5,404 bases of DNA from an uncultured Lachnospiraceae bacterium (GTDB lineage: Bacteria; Bacillota; Clostridia; Lachnospirales; Lachnospiraceae). The position numbers and the translations under genes were made by a program. Each line of letters opens with the position of its first letter. Within the stretch, counting starts at the first letter, position 1. The stretch spans positions 1 to 5,404 of the forward strand of contig CAMJKC010000114.1 in the NCBI GenBank assembly GCA_946406305.1, given 5' to 3'. Positions 1 to 5,404 of the stretch are shown here, piece by piece. The notes under the pieces are model-generated. The model was not told the DNA's origin and made no database searches. It saw only the letters and a list, made by a program, of their open reading frames with translations.

Positions 1-265
1 TGCAAGCTATAACTATCTCATCAGGCACATACACACAAAAAGTTCCGAATACTTTTTGTCCATTTTTTTTCGCTTCAATAAGTTCAGCAGGTCTAATACC
101 ATGTATTGCACCTACTACAGTATCCCAAAATTCCATTCCTTTTGGACGATTTTTTTGCATTAGATACACATCTGTAAATGCAACAGGTAAAGCAGCACAT
201 AAATTATCGTGGTTCTCGATATCCATACCGAGGTCTTTCCACATTTGTTTGTAATCAACAGCCAT
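1..265 (-). CDS. 2-hydroxyacyl-CoA dehydratase family protein, double-cubane type (N-terminal part, cut by window edge)
   Basis: I translated this partial gene from the sequence: 88 codons from ATG at 265-263, open to the window edge, so the C-terminal three quarters or more is missing. The start is supported by AAAGGAG at 280-274, eight bases upstream. The N-terminus reads MAVDYKQMWKDLGMD, and residues 73-84 (FGTFCVYVPDEI) match the block that opens the iron-sulfur fold in 2-hydroxyacyl-CoA dehydratase and double-cubane proteins. Cys77 aligns with Cys40 of the neighbouring reductase (GIFCTYTPVEI), and the two share the pattern G-x-FC-x-Y-x-P-x-EI. The protein has about 37 more N-terminal residues than that neighbour, as I recall for a second clostridial subfamily of these proteins. 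It starts 30 bases after the upstream gene stops, so co-transcription is likely. Such enzymes use low-potential electrons delivered by an ATP-hydrolysing activator to reduce or dehydrate small molecules in the cytoplasm. The substrate is unknown. The family call is fairly sure; the subfamily is less so because most cluster ligands lie outside the window. Confidence 0.8.
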   Translation of the reverse strand, partial: MAVDYKQMWKDLGMDIENHDNLCAALPVAFTDVYLMQKNRPKGMEFWDTVVGAIHGIRPAELIEAKKNGQKVFGTFCVYVPDEIVIAC

Positions 266-295
266 AATTTTTTCTCCTTTATTTTAATATTTTTT

Positions 296-1453
296 TTATA
301 ACATCTCCAAAAAAGCTTCAAATCTTGTGCTTAACTGCCCTACATCAGTTTTACTATAATCAGTTTCTATAGGGAGATAAGGAACATTTAACTCTTTACA
401 AAGTTTACTTACTTTATACTTTTCAACATCAAATGGATGACAACTCTGAAGAACTACATCTACTACCCCATCTACTTTGTATTCACTAACTAACTCTCTT
501 ATTTGATTCATTCTATTGTCATTTGGAGTCATCACTGCACAAGCAACTTGCATATATCTTTTTGCTATTGCTTCATAAATATCATTTGCATTCTCATCTA
601 TCATATTTCTTGCTGACTTTATACCATTACAGTTATCCATTATTACAACACAGCCACCATTTTTTTCTATCTCTCCCACTGTTTTATCAAGAACTCCAGA
701 AATAGGACAGCCAGTTATCATAATTCTTTTTGCACTTTCTTTAACAGGTCTAATTCCATTATTAAAATCATCCTCTATTTTATTTATAACTTCTTCAATC
801 TTTTTTAAATCTTCACTTCTATTAAATGAAAAATTTAAACTATCTACTACTTTATGAAGGTTCATATAAAAACTCTTTGGCGGTGTTGATTTATTTAATT
901 CAAACAACCTTATCTTTATTTCTCGTTCTCTATTTCTGTCTTCACATGCTTTCCTCAAATCATCTTCAGTGATTTTTATATTGAATTTTTTTTCTAATTT
1001 TTCTTTTAATAATATTATCTCACTTTTCCACATAGAAAGAGCATAAGGTCTGTCAACACCTTGTGGTAAATGTAATATATAGGTATCTTTTAACTCGCCA
1101 AGCATTTCATACATCTTTTTCTTTCCGTCACAAGTTGTTTCTCCTACTATAATGTCAGAGAAATAAGTATATGGACACTTATCAGATACTGCAAATCCAT
1201 AACTTGATTTAATAAGTGGGCATAAATTTTTGGGGAGATTCACTTCAGCAGCAGGTATTGTTTCATCACTCATGCCACAAAGTGAAACTGGTATAACATT
1301 TGCTGCATCAAATATCTCAACTGGAGTATAAGTGCAAAATATTCCAGCAAGCCTTCCACCTCTTTCCTTTAATTCTTTCGCTTTAATAAAACCATTTCTT
1401 CTCGCTTCACTAAATTCTTCAAATTTTTCTGGTAAATCAAAATTATTTTCCAT
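296..1453 (-). CDS. Double-cubane-cluster-containing anaerobic reductase (2-hydroxyacyl-CoA dehydratase superfamily, YjiM-like)
   Basis: This 385-residue cytoplasmic protein is complete and of normal length for the family. It starts at ATG 1453-1451, with AAGGAG at 1470-1465 (11-base spacing, slightly long). Family blocks run in order: GIFCTYTP (37-44), LPKNLCPLIKSSYGFA (73-88), DKCPYTYFSD (91-100), VGETTCDGKKKMYE (103-116), ITGCPISG (246-253), MDNCNGIKSARN (272-283), VACAVMTPNDNR (303-314), QSCHPFDVEKY (336-346) and ETDYSKTDVGQLSTRFEAFLEM (near the C-terminus). From memory of the family, the likely cluster ligands are among Cys40, 78, 108, 275, 305 and 338; I cannot map them exactly. A characterised relative from Carboxydothermus carries an [8Fe-9S] double-cubane cluster and reduces small molecules such as acetylene, driven by an ATP-dependent reductase. 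E. coli YjiM also belongs here. CoA dehydration is a less likely role, since this subfamily differs from the heterodimeric HadBC/HgdAB dehydratases. It lies 21 bases after the binding-protein gene, which suggests that it acts on the imported compound. Confidence 0.9.
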   Translation of the reverse strand: MENNFDLPEKFEEFSEARRNGFIKAKELKERGGRLAGIFCTYTPVEIFDAANVIPVSLCGMSDETIPAAEVNLPKNLCPLIKSSYGFAVSDKCPYTYFSDIIVGETTCDGKKKMYEMLGELKDTYILHLPQGVDRPYALSMWKSEIILLKEKLEKKFNIKITEDDLRKACEDRNREREIKIRLFELNKSTPPKSFYMNLHKVVDSLNFSFNRSEDLKKIEEVINKIEDDFNNGIRPVKESAKRIMITGCPISGVLDKTVGEIEKNGGCVVIMDNCNGIKSARNMIDENANDIYEAIAKRYMQVACAVMTPNDNRMNQIRELVSEYKVDGVVDVVLQSCHPFDVEKYKVSKLCKELNVPYLPIETDYSKTDVGQLSTRFEAFLEML

Positions 1454-1474
1454 AGAAAATCAAACTCCTTAAAA

Positions 1475-2506
1475 TTATTTATATTCAGGTATTGGTGTCC
1501 AAACTTTTTTCATTACGTCATCTGCATTTTTATATTTTGTAAGAAGCCCAAGTCTAATATAATCTTTAGCATATTGATACAAACTTTTTTCATTATCATT
1601 TTCTTTTATTCCAAAATTTAATGAAGTATGCACTGCGAAATTTTTTTCAAACCCACCAGTCATAATTCCATCGTCAATCAACATATTAACTGATTCAGTT
1701 GGATATTCTCTCATATAGTCATGTGCCTTGTTTATAGCATCTAAAACTTTTCTTGCCGTTATTGGATTTTCTTTTATAAAAGTAGTGTTCATTGCTATAA
1801 CACAACAAGTTTTGCCTTTAAAGTCATCATCAAGAAGAGAACGAACTCTAACTAATTTCCCATCTTTTACCATATTGTATGCAAAACCATCTCCAAGAAT
1901 AGCGGCAGCAATTTCTCCATTTCCCATTGCTTGAACACAAGCACCGTTGTCAACTTGAACAAGCTCTACTTCATTTATAGGGTCTATGCCATCAGCGTCA
2001 ATTAAACAAGCAGTTATATTGTAATCAGAGGCACCTATACCATTTGGAACTGCTACTTTTTGTCCTTTCCAAGACTCTGTGGTAGTAAAATTACCATCAG
2101 CAAGTGCATATAATGATTTACAGCCATGATGAGCACCTCCTACAAAAGATAAATCAACTCCATTAGTTGATGGAACCATTAGTGTAGCAATGTGACCTAC
2201 AGCTACTTGACATTTATTTGTTCCAAGAGGTTCTGTATAACTTTTTCCTTTTAGTCCCTCTACAGTTAAACCTTCTTCTTTAAAATACCCCATAAGGTCT
2301 GCAACTCTTGGTCCAGATTGACAAGGATCTTGAATCCAATAAGTTATAGTTTTTCCATAAAATGGCTCTTTTTCCCATCTCTCTTCCCATGTTAATTGAC
2401 TGTCAGAGTTACCATCTACCTCTACAGTATCTTTTGTTGAACAAGCGACTAAACCAAACACCATAGCTAGCATTACAATTGAAATAATTCTTTTTAAATT
2501 TTTCAT
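1475..2506 (-). CDS. ABC transporter substrate-binding lipoprotein, NMT1/SsuA/TauA-like, cysteine-rich
   Basis: This is a 343-residue extracytoplasmic solute-binding protein. The reading frame extends to a TTG at 2518, but that codon directly precedes the GGAGGG at 2516-2511, which serves the ATG at 2506-2504, so I place the start at the ATG. The N-terminus is a lipoprotein signal: KNLKR, a hydrophobic stretch, then the lipobox LVAC with lipidated Cys22. The mature protein begins with an acidic linker (about 23-45), then a periplasmic-binding fold: ITYWIQDP (54-61), a GHIATLMVPSTNG segment (104-116), WKGQKVAVPNGIGASD (146-161) and a helix-rich C-terminus (248-343). WKGQKVAVP matches the DLKGKKVAVP motif of NMT1/THI5, nitrate and sulfonate binding proteins. 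Unusually, it has seven further cysteines (62, 99, 129, 167, 190, 234, 235), including HHGC at 127-130 and an adjacent pair CC at 234-235. It would deliver ligand to the permease and ATPase encoded just upstream. The ligand cannot be read from the sequence; nitrate, sulfonate or a thiamine precursor should not be assumed. Confidence 0.88.
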   Translation of the reverse strand: MKNLKRIISIVMLAMVFGLVACSTKDTVEVDGNSDSQLTWEERWEKEPFYGKTITYWIQDPCQSGPRVADLMGYFKEEGLTVEGLKGKSYTEPLGTNKCQVAVGHIATLMVPSTNGVDLSFVGGAHHGCKSLYALADGNFTTTESWKGQKVAVPNGIGASDYNITACLIDADGIDPINEVELVQVDNGACVQAMGNGEIAAAILGDGFAYNMVKDGKLVRVRSLLDDDFKGKTCCVIAMNTTFIKENPITARKVLDAINKAHDYMREYPTESVNMLIDDGIMTGGFEKNFAVHTSLNFGIKENDNEKSLYQYAKDYIRLGLLTKYKNADDVMKKVWTPIPEYK

Positions 2507-2510
2507 AATA

Positions 2511-2516
2511 CCCTCC
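2511..2516 (-). promoter_or_regulatory. Ribosome binding site that fixes the lipoprotein start
   Basis: GGAGGG on the minus strand lies four bases before ATG 2506-2504. The longer frame from TTG at 2518 would have to translate through this site and would add four residues (LEGI) with no ribosome binding site of its own at a good distance. The downstream ATG also gives a standard lipoprotein N-terminus, so it is preferred. Confidence 0.85.
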
Positions 2517-2535
2517 AATTTTTATATTTAATTTT

Positions 2536-3282
2536 TTAAAATTTTACTAAATTTAATATCCTGTTTTTATATTCTACAAACTCTAAACTTGTTCTATCTC
2601 TATCATATGGTAAATCTATTTTTACTTCTTCTTTAATACGACCAGGATTTTTTTCCATGACATAAACTTTTGTACTCATATATATAGCTTCTTCTATATC
2701 GTGTGTTACCATAATTATAAGTTGTTTCTTTTCTTTCCATATTTCAAGTATCTCATCTTGCATATTCATTCTCGTAAAATAATCAAGAGCACCTAATGGC
2801 TCATCAAGGAGCAAAACTTTTGGATTATTGATTATTGCTCTCGCTATTGCAACTCTTTGTGCCATACCTCCCGACAATTGACCTGGGTAGTCATTAGCAA
2901 AATCATTTAATCCTATCATTTTAATCATTTCATTTATTTTATTTTCTTCATATTCATTATTTATATCAAGCCCGAATGAAATATTCTTTTTTACTGTGAG
3001 CCATGGAAATAGTGTCGGCTTTTGAAACACCATGCCTATATCTCTATTTGGGCCTTGTATTTTTTTATTTTCAAAAAATATCTCTCCCATCGTTGGGAAT
3101 ATTAACCCTGCTATAAGCCTAAGTATAGTCGATTTTCCACAACCTGATGGTCCAACAATACTTACAAATTCATTCTCTTTTAAGTCAATATTAATATTTG
3201 ATATTGCATGAGTAATGCTATCCTCATCAATTTTGGCAAAACTTTTTGATATATTTTTAATACTTAAAATTGAACTATTCAA
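2536..3282 (-). CDS. ABC transporter ATP-binding protein, SsuB/TauB-like
   Basis: This 248-residue protein is the cytoplasmic ATPase that powers the importer. All motifs are intact: Walker A GPSGCGKST (44-52), Q-loop VFQKPTLFPWLTV (85-97), signature LSGGMAQRVAIARA (136-149), Walker B VLLLDE (156-161), D-loop GALD (164-167) and switch His194 in MVTHDIEEA (191-199). The FQ-x-x-x-LFPWLTV form and the C-terminal NPGRI (212-216) are typical of the nitrate/sulfonate/taurine importer ATPases, and the length is normal. The start is TTG at 3282-3280, supported by AGGAGGGG at 3293-3286. There is no ATG between it and the Walker A motif, so a later start would destroy the domain. The first eight bases overlap the end of the permease gene, which indicates translational coupling and a fixed subunit ratio. 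It should dimerise and couple to the EAA loop of that permease. Confidence 0.95.
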   Translation of the reverse strand: MNSSILSIKNISKSFAKIDEDSITHAISNINIDLKENEFVSIVGPSGCGKSTILRLIAGLIFPTMGEIFFENKKIQGPNRDIGMVFQKPTLFPWLTVKKNISFGLDINNEYEENKINEMIKMIGLNDFANDYPGQLSGGMAQRVAIARAIINNPKVLLLDEPLGALDYFTRMNMQDEILEIWKEKKQLIIMVTHDIEEAIYMSTKVYVMEKNPGRIKEEVKIDLPYDRDRTSLEFVEYKNRILNLVKF

Positions 3283-4309
3283 TGTCCCCTCCTGAATTTT
3301 GCCATCTAAGTAAGTATTTTTTTATACTATCCAAAATTTTTGATACCACATTAAAAACTAAGCATATAATTATTATAGCCGCAAACATTTTATTATATGA
3401 TGCCCAAGATTGTGACCAAGTTATATACCAACCAAGCCCTGCTTTTACACCGAGCATCTCTGCTACCATAAGCGATATACAGGCTGAACTCATTCCTTGA
3501 GTCATCCCCTGCAAAATATTTGGCATAGCAGAATGTATAGCAACTTTAAAAATTAAATCTTTATCATTTGCACCAAGTGTCTTTGCTACATCATAATAAG
3601 ATTTATCAACATTCATTATACCTATCATCGTAGCGACAGATACTGAAAACCACACTCCGAGAGAAATTATAAACACTGCTCCTAAAAAAAGCGAAGATGA
3701 TATAATCATTATTAATGGTATCCATGTTGCAGTAGGTATAGGCCCCAATACTTTTAAAATTGGGTTTATCCAATATCTCACTCTCTTACTATACCCACAT
3801 AAGACACCAGTGACTAAACCAGTTACAACACCTACTATATATCCTATTAATAAAAGTCTTAAACTATATAATGTGCTTATAGTTAAATTTTTATAATCTT
3901 CTATAGAAATATTAATAATATCATTAACCCAAGGTATAAAAGGATACATTAAAATCCCTGTTTTTAATGTCAAATAGTCAAATAATGTCAAAAACAAAAA
4001 TATGACAAATAGCCAAAGAGATTTATTTTTTGTTTTTATATATTTTTCGTCATCACCACAAGTTAGATATATATATAAATTCTTTATTAAGAAGAATAAA
4101 TACAAAACTATAATAACTGTTAAAAAAATTACATATCTATATTTGTAATCATTTTCATATTTATCTTTTATAAACAAATATTCTAATATTGATATTGCAT
4201 AAGACAATAAAGGCAAAAAAGATATTAACAAATCAAAAAACATCTCTTTTTTTGATTTGCTCTTCTTTTCAAGTTTTTTTAATTCACTTTTTGTAAATTT
4301 ATTATCCAT
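3275..4309 (-). CDS. ABC transporter permease, BPD_transp_1 (SsuC/TauC-like) with N-terminal membrane extension
   Basis: This is a 344-residue inner-membrane channel subunit. The C-terminal part, from about residue 145, is a standard importer permease: TM segments at about 148-172, 184-204, 207-230, 272-290 and 306-326. The cytoplasmic EAA coupling loop at about 239-265 reads DVAKTLGANDKDLIFKVAIHSAMPNI, with the key Gly246 and Pro263. GPIPTATWIPL (189-199) and EMLGVKAGLGWYI (284-296) are also typical of the nitrate/sulfonate/taurine group. Those permeases are usually about 250-280 residues long. Here a lysine-rich start (10-22) and three extra hydrophobic segments (about 27-47, 58-82, 98-120) precede the domain, so about eight membrane segments are expected. 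It starts at ATG 4309-4307, 29 bases after the amidohydrolase stops, with no clear ribosome binding site. It ends inside the ATPase gene. Only one permease gene is visible, so it probably works as a homodimer. Confidence 0.92.
   Translation of the reverse strand: MDNKFTKSELKKLEKKSKSKKEMFFDLLISFLPLLSYAISILEYLFIKDKYENDYKYRYVIFLTVIIVLYLFFLIKNLYIYLTCGDDEKYIKTKNKSLWLFVIFLFLTLFDYLTLKTGILMYPFIPWVNDIINISIEDYKNLTISTLYSLRLLLIGYIVGVVTGLVTGVLCGYSKRVRYWINPILKVLGPIPTATWIPLIMIISSSLFLGAVFIISLGVWFSVSVATMIGIMNVDKSYYDVAKTLGANDKDLIFKVAIHSAMPNILQGMTQGMSSACISLMVAEMLGVKAGLGWYITWSQSWASYNKMFAAIIIICLVFNVVSKILDSIKKYLLRWQNSGGDIE
3286..3293 (-). promoter_or_regulatory. Ribosome binding site for the TTG start of the ATPase, inside the permease gene
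   Basis: AGGAGGGG on the minus strand lies three bases before TTG 3282-3280 (five from the AGGAGG core). It is also coding sequence for the last residues of the permease (Ser-Gly-Gly-Asp-Ile-Glu). The strength of this site is the main support for a non-ATG start. Confidence 0.85.
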
Positions 4310-4338
4310 AACTATATTTTAATATTTTTATTTATAAA

Positions 4339-5404
4339 TTAAAACTTATTTAACTTATACAAAATAAATTTTGATAATACACTTGAAGAAATTTTTATGT
4401 TTTCTGTGTCAAATCTATATTTATCGCTATGCAAAAATTCATTATATTTGCTGCCTATAAAAAAATATAATGATTTGACCCTTTTTGCTATCTCGGAAAA
4501 ATTGTCTGCCCCCAAGTGTTGCCTATAATCCAACTCAACTTCATTTTTATAAAATGTTTTCAAAAATTCATAAAACTCATTTGCGAGTTCTTTATCATTT
4601 ATAACAGCATCTCCCAAACTATATTCTACACTTATTTTTGCACTATATAGTTTTGACATATTAGTTGTTACTTTTTTTATTTCTTTTATTGTTTTTAATA
4701 AAACATCATAGTCATATGAGCGAATGGTCCCACCCATATTACACCTTTCTGGAATGCAATTTGAAATATTTTCATCCCCAGCATTGACATAACAAACTGA
4801 TAAAGTTCTTGCTACCGTTTGGTCAACTTTTCTCGTCATTATCAATTGCAAATTTTGGTATATAACATTTGATATTGCTATAGGGTCTATAGAAGTATCT
4901 GGGAAAGAGCCATGCCCCGCTTTACCAATAATTCTAATTTTAAACTTTGCCCTATACCCATAAGCTTTATCATATGGAATCACTATCATTCCTTTCTTAA
5001 AACTTGGAAAATTATGTATTGCAATAGCAAAATCAACTTTTTTATTTTCTAATATTTTATCTTGTAAAATTAATTCTTTACATCCAGCCCCTATTTCTTC
5101 ACCTGGTTGAAATAAAAATTTTACTGTCCCTTTTAAGTCATCATGTAATTCACTTAAAATTTTTGCTGTAAGAAGCAACGAAACCATATGCCCGTCATGC
5201 CCGCAGGAATGCATTATATTTTTTATTTTTGATTTAAATTTTATATTTGTTTTTTCATCAATCGGTAATGCATCCATCTCAGACCTTAGCAAACAGCACC
5301 CATTATCTTGTTTTTTATTTTGTATGACAGCAAGAACTGCCGTTTTCACTGTTAAATCATCATAGACTTTTACATTTTTTATTTTCTTTAATTCTCTTAC
5401 AATT
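4339..5404 (-). CDS. M20-family metallo-amidohydrolase, M20D (hippurate/IAA-amino-acid hydrolase-like), 5' end cut by window
   Basis: This cytoplasmic zinc- or manganese-dependent amidase or peptidase probably splits an N-acyl or other amide bond. The frame is open to the window edge; the GTG at 5349-5347 is internal, because 18 codons upstream of it (IVRELKKIKNVKVYDDLT) continue the family fold. I therefore call it partial, with 354 residues visible and about 35-45 missing. Numbering from the first complete codon (5403-5401), family residues are: RSEMDALPIDE (40-50), metal site CGHDGH (67-72), QPGEEIGAGC (99-108) with catalytic Glu102 and metal-binding Glu103, IHNFP with His130, GKAGHGSFP (160-168) opening the dimerisation domain, CIPERCNMGGTIRS (216-229), GADNFSE (298-304) and LHSDK with His325. 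All expected catalytic residues are present. It is the first visible gene of the cluster and lies just before the permease, so its substrate may be the imported compound or a derivative. Relatives cleave hippurate, N-acetyl amino acids, diaminopimelate derivatives or auxin conjugates; I cannot choose among these. Confidence 0.92.
   Translation of the reverse strand, partial: IVRELKKIKNVKVYDDLTVKTAVLAVIQNKKQDNGCCLLRSEMDALPIDEKTNIKFKSKIKNIMHSCGHDGHMVSLLLTAKILSELHDDLKGTVKFLFQPGEEIGAGCKELILQDKILENKKVDFAIAIHNFPSFKKGMIVIPYDKAYGYRAKFKIRIIGKAGHGSFPDTSIDPIAISNVIYQNLQLIMTRKVDQTVARTLSVCYVNAGDENISNCIPERCNMGGTIRSYDYDVLLKTIKEIKKVTTNMSKLYSAKISVEYSLGDAVINDKELANEFYEFLKTFYKNEVELDYRQHLGADNFSEIAKRVKSLYFFIGSKYNEFLHSDKYRFDTENIKISSSVLSKFILYKLNKF

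Noticed and set aside
62..70. Run of eight A's (minus strand) in the partial gene as a slippage site
   Set aside because: Such runs are expected in AT-rich genomes. The frame is intact across it, and no frameshift or alternative product is evident.
266..295. Possible terminator between the two double-cubane genes
   Set aside because: There is an A/T run but no GC-rich inverted repeat before it, and the next ribosome binding site follows at once.
523..705. Plus-strand open frame of 60 codons
   Set aside because: It lies wholly inside the well-supported reductase gene on the other strand. Its product is a low-complexity, Leu/His/Ser-rich string typical of an antisense shadow.
1728..1934. Plus-strand open frame of 68 codons
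   Set aside because: It is antisense to the binding-protein gene and has no recognisable domain.
2507..2535. Possible internal promoter between the ATPase and the binding protein
   Set aside because: The gap is A/T-rich enough to give chance -10-like hexamers, but I see no -35 box at proper spacing and the gap is very short.
3270..3500. Plus-strand open frame of 76 codons
   Set aside because: It is antisense to the permease end and ATPase start, whose motifs are intact, and matches no family I recognise.
1475..4309. Naming the importer as nitrate, taurine or sulfonate transporter (ssuABC/tauABC)
   Set aside because: The family resemblance is real, but these names imply a substrate. The neighbours are not sulfonate or nitrate enzymes, so no symbol is given.
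5347..5349. GTG as the start of the amidohydrolase
   Set aside because: The frame stays open upstream to the window edge and the upstream residues fit the family N-terminal domain. The gene is cut by the window rather than starting here.

Overview
The window is a compact, AT-rich, single-strand gene cluster. All six genes lie on the minus strand, so transcription runs from high to low coordinates. The low GC content, heavy use of A/T-ending codons, strong GGAGG-type ribosome binding sites, a TTG start codon and oxygen-sensitive enzyme families point to an anaerobic low-GC Firmicute, probably a clostridium or relative. A Fusobacterium-like host cannot be excluded. I cannot name the species.

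In transcription order: (1) 5404-4339, an M20-family metallo-amidohydrolase, cut at its 5' end by the window edge. (2) 4309-3275, an ABC importer permease with an unusual hydrophobic N-terminal extension. (3) 3282-2536, its ATPase, which overlaps the permease by 8 bases and starts at TTG. (4) 2506-1475, a cysteine-rich lipoprotein substrate-binding protein of the NMT1/SsuA/TauA-like type. (5) 1453-296, a complete double-cubane-cluster-type reductase of the 2-hydroxyacyl-CoA dehydratase superfamily. (6) 265-1, the first 88 codons of a second protein of the same superfamily, which runs off the window. Gaps between genes are only about 12-30 bases, with no terminator or convincing internal promoter, so this looks like one operon. 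Its promoter would lie upstream of position 5404.

The genes suggest a working order. An unknown small molecule is captured outside the cell by the lipoprotein and imported by the ABC transporter. An amide bond may be hydrolysed by the M20 enzyme. The molecule, or a product of it, may then be reduced or dehydrated by low-potential double-cubane iron-sulfur enzymes. Each family assignment is well supported, but the substrate and the idea of one shared pathway are inference. The ATP-dependent activator such enzymes need is not in the window and may lie beyond position 1. I see no RNA genes, insertion sequences, CRISPR arrays or notable repeats, and no gene-free stretch longer than about 30 bases.
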